Under the pieces are notes generated by a model. It saw nothing but the letters and a program-made list of their open reading frames with translations. It was not told the DNA's origin and ran no database searches. 64,000 nucleotides of DNA from NCBI GenBank assembly GCA_900471485.1, contig UCEU01000002.1, positions 1 to 64,000 of the forward strand, in the 5' to 3' direction. A program made the translations under genes and the position numbers. Position 1 is the first letter of the stretch. Every line of letters begins with the position of its first letter. The stretch is from Hyphomicrobiales bacterium. Its GTDB lineage: Bacteria; Pseudomonadota; Alphaproteobacteria; Rhizobiales; Rhizobiaceae. This document shows positions 9,967-20,977 of this stretch, in pieces.

Positions 9967-10929
9967 CTAGAGCAGCCGCTCCAGATCGTCCAGCTTGTCG
10001 TTGATCAGCCATCCGTAATAGTTCTCTTCCGGCCAGACCGTTTCGCCCGACGCGCGGTTCTTGGCGGCGAGCGCCGCGGCGCGCTGGCGGGAATTGCCGA
10101 GATTGTAGAGCGTTGCCGTCAGGCCCGGGTTCTTGGAGATATCCATGCCGGCTATCTGCTTGTAGTCGTCAATCGAACGGCGCACGGCGGCGGCCACGAA
10201 GGCCAGCGAGATGTCAGGCTGCATGATCGCCTTGTAGACACTGCCGGCATCCTTCTCATTGAGCTTGTCATAGCCGGAGACGCGGGTCACAAGGTCGGAG
10301 AGCATCAATGCGGTCAGCGGATTGATCTGGCCGAGGCCGAAGGTCTGGCCGGCATAGAAGGGCTGAAAGAAGACGGCGCTGAAGCGGTTGTTCGGGAAGC
10401 TCTTGCCGCCGACCGTCTTGCCGCGGAAATCGCTTTCCCAGACATCCTCGCGGCAGCTCCACAGCGCGTAAGAATCGGTCTTGCCGTTGCATTCGGCGAA
10501 CTGCGGCCGCTTGATGAAATCGTCCACGTCCTCGCCGTCGTAGGCGAAGCGGAAGCTCTCGCCGGCATAGGAAGCCGCCTTGACGTAATAGGACTGCAGG
10601 CGATCGTAGGCGTCGACATTATAAGTGTGCTCGCCGACGATGGCGCCAACGACATGGATCGGATCGATGCCGTAAGCCGCAGATACCTTCTTGATCTTGC
10701 CCATCAGCTCGTGATCGGTCGCAAGGAGGTCATGGACCTTGTCATACTTGCGGTCGAACGAGGTCTTGGTGCCCTTGGTGCGGCGGACCGATGCGCCCGG
10801 AACGTTCGGCTGCTCGGCATTTCGGTTGCCCGACGGCACGACCTGCATCGAAAAGGCGGGCGCGGCGGTAAGAACCGTGGCGGCAATCACAAGACTTGTC
10901 AGAAGGCGTCGCACGATCAGCGTTCCCAT
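9967..10929 (-). CDS. DUF1402 family exported protein, transglycosylase-like
   Basis: About 320 residues with a Sec signal peptide (VRRLLTSLVIAATVLTAAPAFS), so it is periplasmic. The family is known as DUF1402, common in Rhizobiales, with no assigned function. Several stretches recall the lysozyme-like SLT fold: DPIHVVGAIVGEHTYN offers a candidate catalytic Glu, FGLGQINPLTA resembles the GLMQ motif, and ATLYNLGN resembles the AYNxG motif. I infer a possible peptidoglycan lytic enzyme. The open frame extends upstream to 11028, but the signal peptide favours the ATG at 10929 or the adjacent one at 10932. It is followed by the P450 gene and preceded by the hslU terminator. Confidence 0.8.
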   Translation of the reverse strand: MGTLIVRRLLTSLVIAATVLTAAPAFSMQVVPSGNRNAEQPNVPGASVRRTKGTKTSFDRKYDKVHDLLATDHELMGKIKKVSAAYGIDPIHVVGAIVGEHTYNVDAYDRLQSYYVKAASYAGESFRFAYDGEDVDDFIKRPQFAECNGKTDSYALWSCREDVWESDFRGKTVGGKSFPNNRFSAVFFQPFYAGQTFGLGQINPLTALMLSDLVTRVSGYDKLNEKDAGSVYKAIMQPDISLAFVAAAVRRSIDDYKQIAGMDISKNPGLTATLYNLGNSRQRAAALAAKNRASGETVWPEENYYGWLINDKLDDLERLL

Positions 10930-11024
10930 CATTCCTGGCATTGGTCGGCATTTCCAGACGGGCCGGCTTATCCGGCTGGCGGTGACTGGACCACAATCTT
11001 GGCCGAATAATGCTGGCGCACATA

Positions 11025-11062
11025 ACAAAACGGGCCTTTCACTAAAAAGTAAAAGGCCCGTT
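11025..11062 (-). terminator. Rho-independent terminator of hslVU
   Basis: The inverted repeat AACGGGCCTTT / AAAGGCCCGTT (11029-11039 and 11052-11062) is followed by a T-rich tail when read on the minus strand. It lies about 65 bp after the hslU stop. Confidence 0.8.
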
Positions 11063-11128
11063 GTCGAGAGTTCAAACGGTCAAAGTTTCGGGATGACGCC
11101 AGTAAGCATCATCACCGATGCTCGCGCA

Positions 11129-12433
11129 TCACAGAATGAAGCGCGACAGGTCCGTGTTCTGCGCGAGATCACCTACGTTCTTGCGCACGTATTCGGCATC
11201 GATCGTCACCGAGGTGCCGCCGCGATCCGGCGCGTTGAAGGAGATTTCATCCAGCACGCGCTCCATCACCGTCTGCAGGCGACGCGCACCGATGTTTTCG
11301 ACCGAGGCGTTCAGGTGGACGGCAACGTCGGCGAGCGCATCGATGCCGTCATCGGTGAACTCCAGCGTCAGGCCTTCGGTTTCCATCAGCGCCTTGTACT
11401 GGCGGATCAGGCTGGCCTCGGTTTCCGTCAGGATGCGGCGGAAGTCTTCCTTGGTCAGCGGGCGCAGCTCGACGCGGATCGGCAGGCGGCCCTGCAATTC
11501 CGGCAGCAGGTCTGACGGCTTGGAGACGTGGAAGGCGCCCGATGCGATGAACAAGACGTGGTCGGTCTTTACCGGCCCGTACTTGGTCGACACGGTAGTG
11601 CCTTCGACCAGCGGCAGCAGGTCGCGCTGCACGCCTTCGCGGGAGACGCCGGCCCCCATGCCGCCATCGCGGGCGGCGATCTTGTCGATCTCGTCGAGGA
11701 AGACGATGCCGTCGTTTTCGACCGCCCGCACGGCCTCGCGCTGGATGACTTCGTTGTCGATCAGCTTGTCGGATTCGTCGCGGATCAGGTCGGTGTAGGA
11801 GGCCTTGACCGTGGTGCGCACCTTCTTGGTGCGGCCGCCCATGGCCTTGCCGAACATTTCCGACAGGTTGATCATGCCGATGCCGCCCTGCATACCGGGG
11901 ACATCGAAGCCGCCCACGCCGGTGCTGGTATCGGCCACTTCGATATCGATTTCCTTGTCGTCGAGCTCACCCGCACGCAGCTTCTTGCGGAAGCTGTCAC
12001 GCGTTGCCGGCGAGGCGGTCGATCCGACGAGCGCATCGAGCACGCGTTCCTCGGCGCTCATATGGGCCTTGGCCTCGACTTCGGCGCGCTTCTTTTCGCG
12101 CGCAAGGCCGATGCCGACCTCGACGAGATCGCGGATGATCTGCTCGACATCGCGGCCGACATAGCCGACTTCGGTGAACTTGGTGGCTTCGACCTTGATG
12201 AAGGGGGCGCCGGCGAGCTTGGCGAGGCGACGGGAGATTTCCGTCTTGCCGACGCCGGTCGGGCCGATCATCAGGATGTTCTTGGGCATCACTTCGTCGC
12301 GCAGGCTCTCATCGAGCTGCTGGCGGCGCCAGCGGTTGCGCAGCGCAATGGCAACGGCGCGCTTGGCGTCATGCTGGCCGATAATGTGGCGGTCCAGCTC
12401 GGACACGATTTCCCGGGGAGAAAAGTTGGTCAT
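11129..12433 (-). CDS. hslU: ATP-dependent protease ATPase subunit HslU (ClpY)
   Basis: A 434-residue AAA+ unfoldase that feeds substrates to the HslV peptidase. Walker A is GPTGVGKTE near residue 60, Walker B is [10 protein letters not shown] near 255, and the C-terminus LSRFIL matches the HslU tail that inserts into HslV. The pore motif region GYVGRD is also present. I chose the ATG at 12433, which has AGAGGA upstream and the conserved N-terminus [10 protein letters not shown]. An upstream in-frame start would add 20 unrelated residues. It lies 75 bp after hslV in the same operon. Confidence 0.97.
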   Translation of the reverse strand: MTNFSPREIVSELDRHIIGQHDAKRAVAIALRNRWRRQQLDESLRDEVMPKNILMIGPTGVGKTEISRRLAKLAGAPFIKVEATKFTEVGYVGRDVEQIIRDLVEVGIGLAREKKRAEVEAKAHMSAEERVLDALVGSTASPATRDSFRKKLRAGELDDKEIDIEVADTSTGVGGFDVPGMQGGIGMINLSEMFGKAMGGRTKKVRTTVKASYTDLIRDESDKLIDNEVIQREAVRAVENDGIVFLDEIDKIAARDGGMGAGVSREGVQRDLLPLVEGTTVSTKYGPVKTDHVLFIASGAFHVSKPSDLLPELQGRLPIRVELRPLTKEDFRRILTETEASLIRQYKALMETEGLTLEFTDDGIDALADVAVHLNASVENIGARRLQTVMERVLDEISFNAPDRGGTSVTIDAEYVRKNVGDLAQNTDLSRFIL

Positions 12434-12508
12434 GATATCCTCTTGGCTTTCCTGCTCCGGCCGGCCGTTCTCGGCCCGGCCCACAGGACCCATTGTGAAC
12501 GATTGCCG

Positions 12509-13033
12509 TTATTCGGCGTCGAGCGTTTCGACCACGAGATTGTGGTTGGTGTAGACGCAGATATCGGCGGCGATATCGAGCGCCCGGCGCGCCACTTCTT
12601 CGGCCGACTTGTCGCTGTCCATCAGGGCGCGAGCGGCAGCGAAGGCGTAGTTGCCGCCGGAGCCGATCGCGATCGCGCCATGTTCGGGCTCGAGCACATC
12701 GCCGTTGCCGGTGATTGCCAGCGTCACCGACTTGTCGGCGACCAGCATCATGGCTTCGAGGTTGCGCAGATACTTGTCGGTGCGCCAATCCTTGGCGAGC
12801 TCGACTGCGGCGCGCATCAGCTGGCCGGGATATTGCTCGAGCTTCTTCTCAAGCCGCTCCAAGAGCGTGAAGGCATCCGCGGTGGCACCGGCGAAACCGG
12901 CAATGACGTCGCCCTTGCCGATGCGACGCACCTTGCGGGCATTGCCCTTCATGACGGTCTGGCCGAGGCTGACCTGTCCGTCGCCCGCCATGATGACCTT
13001 GCCGCCCTTTCGAACTGTAATAATGGTTGTCAT
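12509..13033 (-). CDS. hslV: ATP-dependent protease subunit HslV (ClpQ)
   Basis: A 174-residue proteasome-like threonine peptidase that pairs with HslU. The N-terminus [13 protein letters not shown] puts the catalytic Thr at position 2 after Met removal, with the conserved Lys following, and GDGQVSLGQ matches the family. It is the first gene of the hslVU operon, divergent from hisB over about 180 bp. This arrangement beside the his genes is common in rhizobia. The complex degrades misfolded and regulatory proteins, and hslVU is often heat-induced. I could not identify an RpoH promoter with confidence. Confidence 0.96.
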   Translation of the reverse strand: MTTIITVRKGGKVIMAGDGQVSLGQTVMKGNARKVRRIGKGDVIAGFAGATADAFTLLERLEKKLEQYPGQLMRAAVELAKDWRTDKYLRNLEAMMLVADKSVTLAITGNGDVLEPEHGAIAIGSGGNYAFAAARALMDSDKSAEEVARRALDIAADICVYTNHNLVVETLDAE

Positions 13034-13211
13034 CGACTATACCCTGGCCCGTCAGGCGGGCTCTTACCTCGGGCCGCACATCGGCCCTGTTGAGCCCTAT
13101 GTAAGTTGGCAAATCGGGATTGCAATCGGCGTCGATTTCTGCGCCCGCGCTTCTGGATATTTCCCTGCACGCCTGATAAGGAACGCCCGTATTTCCAAGT
13201 GGAGTAGCCAT
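13034..13211. promoter_or_regulatory. Divergent promoter region hslVU / his operon
   Basis: This 178-bp gap separates two head-to-head operons and must hold both promoters. I see no clear stem-loop attenuator or histidine-rich leader peptide, so histidine control by classical attenuation is not supported. Confidence 0.5.
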
Positions 13212-13820
13212 ATGGCCGAGACCGCAGCAAGCCGTACGGGATCCGTATCCCGCAAAACCAACGAGACCTCGGTTTCCGTTTCCGTCAATCTCGACGGCAC
13301 CGGAAAATCGACGATTTCGACCGGCGTCGGCTTCTTCGACCATATGCTCGACCAACTGTCGCGACATTCGCTGATCGACATGGAAATCGAAACCAAGGGC
13401 GATCTTCACGTCGACGACCACCATGCGGTCGAAGACACCGGCATCGCGATCGGCCAGGCCATTGCGAAGGCGCTCGGCGACCGTCGCGGCATCACCCGCT
13501 ACGCCTCGATCGACCTTGCCATGGACGAGACGATGACGAAGGCCGCCGTCGATCTCTCCGGCCGTCCCTTCCTCGTGTGGAACGTGTCGTTCAGCGCGCC
13601 GAAGATCGGCACGTTCGACACCGAACTCGTCCGCGAATTCTTCCAGGCACTCGCCCAGAACGCCGGGATCACCTTGCATATCCTGAACCACTATGGTGCC
13701 AACAACCACCATATTGCCGAGACATGCTTCAAGGCCGTCGCCCGCGCGCTGCGCACGGCGACAGAGATCGATCCTAGGCAGGCGGGCCGTGTACCCTCGA
13801 CGAAGGGCACGCTCGTCTAA
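13212..13820 (+). CDS. hisB: Imidazoleglycerol-phosphate dehydratase
   Basis: A 202-residue enzyme of the single-domain type that dehydrates imidazole glycerol phosphate in histidine synthesis. The metal-binding motifs [27 protein letters not shown] and [12 protein letters not shown] are all present. The open frame runs upstream to 12651, but that part is antisense to hslV. The ATG at 13212 begins a typical short N-terminus. It is the first gene of the late his operon, which continues with a DUF2628 gene and hisH. Confidence 0.97.
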   Translation: MAETAASRTGSVSRKTNETSVSVSVNLDGTGKSTISTGVGFFDHMLDQLSRHSLIDMEIETKGDLHVDDHHAVEDTGIAIGQAIAKALGDRRGITRYASIDLAMDETMTKAAVDLSGRPFLVWNVSFSAPKIGTFDTELVREFFQALAQNAGITLHILNHYGANNHHIAETCFKAVARALRTATEIDPRQAGRVPSTKGTLV

Positions 13821-13843
13821 GCCCCTTCAGGGAGCTTGACGAC

Positions 13844-14326
13844 ATGACTTCCAGCTATCTGGTTCTGACCGCCCCTGGCGGCGCCGATATCAAACACGAA
13901 AAGACGCGGTTCATTCGCGACGGCTTTACCGTGCTCGGCTTCCTGTTTCCCTGGATCTGGCTTGCCGTCCACCGCCTCTGGCTCTACGCGGTCGCCGCCT
14001 TTCTCTTGCAGAGCGTCGGCAGCGCTTTGATGGATCAACCCGGCCTATGGCTGGTCGGCTTTGCCGTGACTTTCGGCACCAGCCTGCTTGTCGGGTTCGA
14101 GGGGCAGAACCTGCGCGTTCGCAACCTTGCCTCCAAGGGCTGGCAGGACGATGCGCTGATCTCGGCCGATCGGCTCGATGTCGCCGAGGAAATCTACTTT
14201 TCTGAAATTCAGACCGATCTCAGTGACGGCACTCCCTTGCCGTCATCCAAATGGGATGGCGGGAGCCGCACAGACCGCGGCACCGCAACATCCCTCGGTC
14301 TCTTTGGCTTTGATGGAGGACGCTGA
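13844..14326 (+). CDS. DUF2628 domain membrane protein
   Basis: A 160-residue protein with a DUF2628-like N-terminal region. Hydrophobic segments at about residues 28-60 ([16 protein letters not shown] and following) and 65-85 suggest two or three membrane spans, followed by a polar C-terminal tail. No function is established. It sits inside the his operon, 23 bp after hisB, and its TGA overlaps the hisH ATG, with GGAGGA at 14315-14320 serving hisH. This placement is recurrent in rhizobia as far as I recall. The tight linkage says co-expression, not necessarily a role in histidine synthesis. Confidence 0.8.
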   Translation: MTSSYLVLTAPGGADIKHEKTRFIRDGFTVLGFLFPWIWLAVHRLWLYAVAAFLLQSVGSALMDQPGLWLVGFAVTFGTSLLVGFEGQNLRVRNLASKGWQDDALISADRLDVAEEIYFSEIQTDLSDGTPLPSSKWDGGSRTDRGTATSLGLFGFDGGR

Positions 14327-14976
14327 TGCGCGTCGCAATTATCGACTACGGTTCCGGCAATCTGCGTTCGGCGACGAAGGCCTTTGAACGGGCCGCCCGC
14401 GAGGCCGGCGTGGACGCAGTGATCGATCTCACCGACAAGGCTGACGTCGTTGCCGCCGCCGACCGCGTGGTGTTGCCGGGTGTCGGCGCCTATGCGGATT
14501 GTCGCCGTGGACTGGACGCCGTGCCGGGGATGACCGAGGCGCTGATCGACGTGGTCGAGAAGAAGGCGCGGCCCTTCCTCGGCATCTGCGTCGGCATGCA
14601 GCTAATGTCCTCGCGCGGGCTGGAGAAGACCACGACCGAGGGTCTCGGCTGGATTCCCGGCGACGTCGTTGAAATGACCCCTGATGATCCCAATCTGAAG
14701 ATACCGCAGATCGGCTGGAACACGCTGGACCTGAAGCGCCCTCACCCGCTGTTCGAGGGTATTGCGACCGGTGCCGACGGGCTGCATGCCTATTTCGTGC
14801 ATTCCTACCATCTGGCCGCCCGGAACCCCGAGGATGTGATCGCGACGACGGGCTATGGCGGGCCGCTGACGGCTTTTGTCGGCCGCGACAACATGGTCGG
14901 CGCGCAGTTCCATCCGGAGAAGAGCCAGAAGCTCGGTCTCGCCCTGATTGCCAATTTCCTGCGCTGGAAGCCCTGA
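14326..14976 (+). CDS. hisH: Imidazole glycerol phosphate synthase, glutaminase subunit HisH
   Basis: A class I glutamine amidotransferase of 216 residues that supplies ammonia to HisF. The nucleophile Cys lies in [11 protein letters not shown] near residue 88, and the catalytic His and Glu lie in FHPEKSQ near the C-terminus. The N-terminus [15 protein letters not shown] is typical. The start overlaps the stop of the DUF2628 gene (TGATG), which suggests translational coupling. Confidence 0.97.
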   Translation: MRVAIIDYGSGNLRSATKAFERAAREAGVDAVIDLTDKADVVAAADRVVLPGVGAYADCRRGLDAVPGMTEALIDVVEKKARPFLGICVGMQLMSSRGLEKTTTEGLGWIPGDVVEMTPDDPNLKIPQIGWNTLDLKRPHPLFEGIATGADGLHAYFVHSYHLAARNPEDVIATTGYGGPLTAFVGRDNMVGAQFHPEKSQKLGLALIANFLRWKP

Positions 14977-15001
14977 GCTCGCGCCTTTGAGGACTGACAG
15001 A

Positions 15002-15751
15002 ATGATCCTATTTCCCGCCATCGACCTCAAGGACGGCCAATGCGTTCGCCTCAAACTGGGCGATATGGAGCAGGCCACCGTCTACAATCCCGACCCCGGC
15101 GCGCAGGCCAAGGCCTTCGAAGACCAAGGCTTCGAATGGCTGCACGTGGTCGATCTCAACGGCGCCTTTGCTGGCGAGAGCGTCAACGGTGCTGCCGTCG
15201 ATGCGATCCTGAAGGCCACGAAGAACCCGGTGCAGTTGGGCGGCGGCATCCGTACGCTCGATCATATCGAAAGCTGGCTGTCGCGCGGGCTTTCGCGCGT
15301 GATCCTGGGCACCGTTGCCGTGCGCGAGCCGGCGCTTGTCATCGAAGCCTGCAAGAGGTTTCCGGGCCATGTGGCCGTCGGCATCGATGCCAAGGGCGGC
15401 AAGGTGGCTGTCGAGGGCTGGGCTGAGGCGTCCGAGCTCGGCATCATCGAGCTCGCCAAAAAGTTCGAGGGCGCTGGTGTGGCGGCGATCATTTACACCG
15501 ACATCGACCGCGATGGCATCCTGACCGGGATCAACTGGGATTCGACGCTGGAACTGGCCGGCGCCGTATCGATCCCCGTCATCGCATCGGGCGGACTGGC
15601 CTCGATCGACGACATCAAGCGGATGCTGAAGCCGGATGCCGCGAAGCTTGAAGGCGCGATTTCGGGCCGGGCGCTCTATGACGGCCGTATCGATCCCACG
15701 GAAGCGCTGGCGCTCATTAAAGCGTCGCGCGCGAAGGAGACCGCGCAATGA
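15002..15751 (+). CDS. hisA: Phosphoribosylformimino-5-aminoimidazole carboxamide ribotide isomerase
   Basis: A 249-residue TIM-barrel isomerase of histidine synthesis. The N-terminal [16 protein letters not shown] carries the catalytic Asp, and the second half has the matching YTDIDRDG. The half-barrel repeat phosphate loops GGGIR and ASGG are visible. I chose the ATG at 15002 after GAGGACTGACAG; the frame is open further upstream but without family sequence. It overlaps hisF by four bases (ATGA). Confidence 0.97.
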   Translation: MILFPAIDLKDGQCVRLKLGDMEQATVYNPDPGAQAKAFEDQGFEWLHVVDLNGAFAGESVNGAAVDAILKATKNPVQLGGGIRTLDHIESWLSRGLSRVILGTVAVREPALVIEACKRFPGHVAVGIDAKGGKVAVEGWAEASELGIIELAKKFEGAGVAAIIYTDIDRDGILTGINWDSTLELAGAVSIPVIASGGLASIDDIKRMLKPDAAKLEGAISGRALYDGRIDPTEALALIKASRAKETAQ

Positions 15752-16530
15752 CCCTGAAGGCTCGCGTCATTCCCTGCCTCGACGTCAAGGACGGCCGTGT
15801 CGTCAAGGGCGTCAACTTCCTCAACCTCGTCGATGCCGGCGATCCCGTCGAGGCCGCCAAGGCCTATGATGCGGCCGGCGCCGACGAGCTCTGCTTCCTC
15901 GACATCACCGCCTCCTCCGACAATCGCGAAACGATCTTCGACGTGGTGTCGCGCACGGCCGACCAGTGTTTCATGCCGGTTACCGTCGGCGGCGGCGTTC
16001 GCACGATCGCAGACATTCGCAAGCTGCTGCTTTGCGGCGCCGACAAGGTCTCGATCAACTCGGCCGCCGTCAGCAATCCCGATTTCGTGGCTGAAGCAGC
16101 CGACAAGTTCGGCGACCAATGCATCGTCGTCTCGATCGACGCCAAGCGGCGGCAGACGCCTGCCGGCGGCGAGGCCAGCGCTTGGGAGATCTACACGCAT
16201 GGCGGCCGCAACGCGACGGGCATCGATGCGGTGGATTTCGCGCGCCGGATGGTCGAGCGCGGGGCCGGCGAATTGCTGGTGACTTCGATGGACCGCGACG
16301 GAACGAAAGCCGGCTACGATCTGGCGCTGACGCGGGCAATCGCGGACGCCGTGCGCGTTCCGGTTATCGCGTCGGGCGGTGTGGGCGATCTCGACGATCT
16401 CGTGGCCGGCATCAAGGAAGGTCATGCGACCGCGGTTCTCGCCGCCTCGATCTTCCACTTCGGCACCTATTCCGTCGGCGAAGCGAAGCGCTATATGTCT
16501 TCCTGCGGCATCGACATGCGTCTCGACTGA
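15748..16530 (+). CDS. hisF: Imidazole glycerol phosphate synthase, cyclase subunit HisF
   Basis: A 260-residue TIM-barrel protein that forms the synthase with HisH. Catalytic Asp residues appear in [15 protein letters not shown] and in [13 protein letters not shown], and the phosphate loops VGGGVR and ASGGVG are present. It closely parallels HisA, as expected for these paralogues. It overlaps hisA by ATGA, and hisE follows 13 bp later. Together with HisH it makes imidazole glycerol phosphate and AICAR. Confidence 0.97.
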   Translation: MTLKARVIPCLDVKDGRVVKGVNFLNLVDAGDPVEAAKAYDAAGADELCFLDITASSDNRETIFDVVSRTADQCFMPVTVGGGVRTIADIRKLLLCGADKVSINSAAVSNPDFVAEAADKFGDQCIVVSIDAKRRQTPAGGEASAWEIYTHGGRNATGIDAVDFARRMVERGAGELLVTSMDRDGTKAGYDLALTRAIADAVRVPVIASGGVGDLDDLVAGIKEGHATAVLAASIFHFGTYSVGEAKRYMSSCGIDMRLD

Positions 16531-16543
16531 GACTGAAAGCGAT

Positions 16544-16867
16544 ATGATGAGCGAATTCACACTCAGCGACCTCGAAAAGATCGTCGACGCGCGGTCGAAG
16601 GTTTCGCCAGACGAATCCTGGACAGCGAAGCTTGTTGCGGCCGGCCAGCCGAAAGCGGCGAAGAAGCTTGGCGAGGAAGCGATCGAAGCCGTGATGGCCG
16701 CCGTCACCGACGACCGCGAAAACCTTACCTACGAGGCGGCCGACGTGCTCTATCATCTCTTGGTCGTATTGAAGATCGCCGGTATTCCGCTACAAGATGT
16801 CATGGCGGAACTTGAGCGCCGTACCGCTCAATCCGGCCTCAGGGAGAAGGCCAGTCGGCAAAGCTGA
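16544..16867 (+). CDS. hisE: Phosphoribosyl-ATP pyrophosphatase
   Basis: A 107-residue all-alpha MazG-like pyrophosphatase for the second step of histidine synthesis. The metal-binding residues lie in [14 protein letters not shown] and in [14 protein letters not shown]. Here hisE is a separate gene rather than fused to hisI. Two adjacent ATGs (16544 and 16547) are possible starts. Its stop overlaps the coaA start (TGATG). Confidence 0.95.
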   Translation: MMSEFTLSDLEKIVDARSKVSPDESWTAKLVAAGQPKAAKKLGEEAIEAVMAAVTDDRENLTYEAADVLYHLLVVLKIAGIPLQDVMAELERRTAQSGLREKASRQS

Positions 16868-17862
16868 TGGGTATCGCAAGACAGATCACCGGTGCGCCCG
16901 AGGCGCACGATCATTTCCAGGCGAATGCCTATTCGCCCTATCACTTCTTTTCTTCCGAGGAATGGGCGAAGTTCAGGGCGGATACGCCGATGACGCTGAC
17001 CTCCGACGAGGTCAAGCGACTGCGCTCGATGGGCGACCCGATCGATCTCGACGAAGTCCGACGCATCTATCTCTCGGTGTCGCGCCTGCTGTCGGCGCAT
17101 GTCGAATCGTCGCTGCTCCTGTTCAAGCAGCGCAACCGGTTCCTCAGCCTGTCGAACGTGGCGAAGACGCCGTTCGTCATCGGGATCGCCGGCTCCGTGG
17201 CGGTGGGGAAATCGACGACCGCGCGTATTCTCAAAGAGCTTCTGCGCCGCTGGCCGTCGAGCCCGAAGGTGGATCTCGTCACGACGGATGGCTTTCTCTA
17301 TCCCAACGCCGTGCTGCAGCGGGAAAACCTGATGCAGCGCAAGGGGTTCCCCGAGAGTTACGACACGGGCGCGATCCTGCGGTTTCTGGCGGCAATCAAG
17401 GCCGGGCAGCCCGACGTCAAGGCGCCGTCCTACTCGCACCTCGTCTATGACGTGCTGCCGAACGAATACAAGATCATCGACCGGCCCGACATCCTGATCT
17501 TCGAAGGGATCAATGTGCTGCAATCGCGCGACCTGCCGGCGGGCGGCAAGATCGTGCCGATGGTCTCGGATTTCTTCGACTTCTCGATCTATATCGACGC
17601 GGATGAAAGCCGGATTCACGACTGGTACGTAACCCGTTTCATGGGACTGCGCGAGACCGCGTTCCGCGATCCGAACTCGTTCTTCCACCGTTATGCCTCG
17701 ATCAGCGAGGAGGAAGCGCTGTCGATCGCCGAGGGGCTCTGGCAGAACATCAACCTCAAGAACCTGCGCGAAAACATCCTGCCGACGCGTCCGCGCGCGG
17801 ATCTCATCCTGCGCAAGGGGCAGAATCACCTGATCGAGCAGGTGGCGCTGCGCAAGCTTTAA
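16867..17862 (+). CDS. coaA: Pantothenate kinase type I
   Basis: A 331-residue type I pantothenate kinase that catalyses the first step of coenzyme A synthesis. The P-loop is [11 protein letters not shown] near residue 107, and the family sequences [15 protein letters not shown] and EGINVLQ follow. The N-terminus [13 protein letters not shown] is typical. It is the last gene of the his operon and is translationally coupled to hisE, an arrangement common in Rhizobiales. CoaA of this type is normally inhibited by CoA. It converges with alkB, and the two stop codons overlap (17859-17862). Confidence 0.97.
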   Translation: MGIARQITGAPEAHDHFQANAYSPYHFFSSEEWAKFRADTPMTLTSDEVKRLRSMGDPIDLDEVRRIYLSVSRLLSAHVESSLLLFKQRNRFLSLSNVAKTPFVIGIAGSVAVGKSTTARILKELLRRWPSSPKVDLVTTDGFLYPNAVLQRENLMQRKGFPESYDTGAILRFLAAIKAGQPDVKAPSYSHLVYDVLPNEYKIIDRPDILIFEGINVLQSRDLPAGGKIVPMVSDFFDFSIYIDADESRIHDWYVTRFMGLRETAFRDPNSFFHRYASISEEEALSIAEGLWQNINLKNLRENILPTRPRADLILRKGQNHLIEQVALRKL

Positions 17863-18470
17863 GGCGTTACACGCCGAAGCGTGAGATTGATACGGCCGCC
17901 ATTCTTGAGCAGCGTGGATGTCGAGGGGTAAATGCGGTCGACGCCGTGGAAACACAGACGCCCCTCACCGCCGAGAATGACGACATCGCCGCTGGAGAGC
18001 TTGAAGGACATGGTCTTCTCCGTGCGCTCCAAGCCGCCGACGCGAAACAGACAGGTGTTTCCAAGCGAGATCGACACGACGGGTGCCGCGAGGTCCTGCT
18101 CGTCCTTGTCCTGATGCAGGCCCATCTTGGCATCGTCGGCATAGAAATTGACGAGGCAGGCCTCGGGTGGCTTTTCGTAGCCAGACACATCGTTCCAGAT
18201 ATTGAGCAGTTCAGCCGGGATTTCGGGCCATGGCTTTCCCGTGGCCGGATGGGTGCGCTGGTAGCGATAGCCGCGTTCCTTATCAGTGACCCAGCCGAGC
18301 GCGCCGCAATTGGTCATGCGCACCGACATGGGCTTGCCGGTGCCGGGCATGACCGGCGTGTAGAGCGGCGCCTGTGCGACGATGCTGCGAATGATCTCAA
18401 CCAGCGCTTCCTGGCGGGGGCGACTCAGATAGTCTGGGCTATGGCGAATACCGTTCGGCAGCTGCAGCAT
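17859..18470 (-). CDS. alkB: AlkB-type alpha-ketoglutarate-dependent DNA repair dioxygenase
   Basis: A 203-residue Fe(II)/2-oxoglutarate dioxygenase that removes alkyl groups from DNA or RNA bases. The iron ligands are His and Asp in LHQDKDE and His in CFHGVDRIY, and 2-oxoglutarate binding is by the Arg pair in RINLTLRR at the C-terminus. The substrate-pocket sequence [10 protein letters not shown] is present. The ATG follows GGGAGGG. It lies 15 bp downstream of arfB on the same strand and its stop overlaps that of coaA. No ada gene is nearby. Confidence 0.94.
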   Translation of the reverse strand: MLQLPNGIRHSPDYLSRPRQEALVEIIRSIVAQAPLYTPVMPGTGKPMSVRMTNCGALGWVTDKERGYRYQRTHPATGKPWPEIPAELLNIWNDVSGYEKPPEACLVNFYADDAKMGLHQDKDEQDLAAPVVSISLGNTCLFRVGGLERTEKTMSFKLSSGDVVILGGEGRLCFHGVDRIYPSTSTLLKNGGRINLTLRRVTP

Positions 18471-18485
18471 CGTGCCCTCCCCTGA

Positions 18486-18920
18486 TTATTCGCCGCTAGG
18501 GCGGCTGCGCATCTTCTTGACGTCGGAGCGGCCGGATTTGGCCTTCAGCCGGCGTTCCACGGAGCCCTTGGTCGGCTTGGTCTTCTTGCGCGGCGGTGGC
18601 GGTGGCTTGGCGGCCTCGAGGATCAGCTCCTTCAGCCGCTCGCGGGCATCCTCGCGGTTGCGTTCCTGGCTGCGGAAGCGGCTCGCCTCGATCATCAGCA
18701 CGCCTTCCTTGGACATGCGACGGCCCGCCAGTTTCATGGCGTTGATCTTGACGCGCTCGTTCAGCGCCGGCGAATTCTGGATGTTGAAGAACAGCTGGAC
18801 TGATGTCGAGACCTTGTTGACGTTCTGGCCGCCGGGACCGCCCGCCAGAACGAACTGTTCCGTCAGTTCCCATCCCGCGATGGTGATCCTGTCGTTGATA
18901 TAGAGCGGGTCGCTGGCCAT
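18486..18920 (-). CDS. arfB: Alternative ribosome-rescue factor ArfB (peptidyl-tRNA hydrolase)
   Basis: A 144-residue class-I release-factor-like protein that frees peptides from stalled ribosomes. The GGQ motif lies in GGPGGQNVNKVSTSVQL near residue 28. The C-terminal tail is rich in Lys and Arg (KKTKPTKGSVERRLKAK and beyond), as needed to enter the empty mRNA channel. It has no codon-recognition domain. It probably shares a transcript with alkB. The length fits ArfB/YaeJ and argues against a full release factor. Confidence 0.93.
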   Translation of the reverse strand: MASDPLYINDRITIAGWELTEQFVLAGGPGGQNVNKVSTSVQLFFNIQNSPALNERVKINAMKLAGRRMSKEGVLMIEASRFRSQERNREDARERLKELILEAAKPPPPPRKKTKPTKGSVERRLKAKSGRSDVKKMRSRPSGE

Positions 18921-18973
18921 GTGATGTCTATCTCACATCGTCTCCTGCTTGGAAAGGCGCTTCAAAACGCACA

Positions 18974-18999
18974 AAACCCGACCTTTCCGGGCCGGGTTT
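18974..18999 (-). terminator. Terminator of pckA
   Basis: Read on the minus strand, AAACCCGGCC and GGTCGGGTTTT form a stem with one mismatch and a U-rich end, about 30 bp after the pckA stop. It overlaps the edge of a parS-like sequence at 18995-19010. Confidence 0.7.
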
Positions 19000-19010
19000 C
19001 ACGTGAATCA
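18995..19010. other. parS-like sequence (two mismatches)
   Basis: GGTTTCACGTGAATCA differs at two positions from the widely conserved ParB site TGTTTCACGTGAAACA. It shares a 17-base identical stretch (18996-19012) with the better match at 58153-58169. It lies in the non-coding gap 3' of pckA. ParB binding is an inference from sequence similarity only. Confidence 0.35.
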
Positions 19011-19029
19011 TCAATCAGTTGTCGCTGAA

Positions 19030-20640
<1,611 letters not shown>

Positions 20641-20977
20641 GGTCATTCCTTCCCTTGGGGCTCAACGCCGTTAAGAACTGGCGCGACGGTACGGGCAGTA
20701 TTTTTAAAACGCAATAGGTGCAAATCGATAAAATTCAGTAATATCAAATATTTAATCGATTTAAATAATTGTCGATAATTTTAAATCGTTTGAATCGGAT
20801 TTCAGTGCTTCAAACCCTGACACAACCTTATGTTGCCGCATGATTTTGCCGGCAATCGCCCCCTTTATCTTTGCCACAATTTGTTCCACCTTTATCCCCC
20901 ATAAGCGCATCGGCTCGAAGCCGCCGGGGGACTATCCGAATTCCGGGAGATGCGCATAGATGACGGAGACGAACACC
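20641..20977. promoter_or_regulatory. pckA / chvI divergent regulatory region
   Basis: A gap of over 300 bp without a gene. From about 20700 to 20800 it is strongly AT-rich against a GC-rich background. It holds a cluster of AATCGAT-type sequences: AAATCGATAAA (20722-20732), the palindrome TTTAATCGATTTAAA (20751-20765), GTCGATAA (20771-20778) and AAATCGTTTGAATCG (20783-20797). Such clustered palindromes suit a LacI-type repressor; in Sinorhizobium pckA is controlled by the LacI-family PckR. Assigning these sites to PckR is an inference. The chvI promoter should lie in the right-hand part. Confidence 0.5.

Noticed and set aside
11528..13093. 521-codon open frame on the plus strand
   Set aside because: It is antisense across hslU and hslV, spans the gap between them and matches no family.
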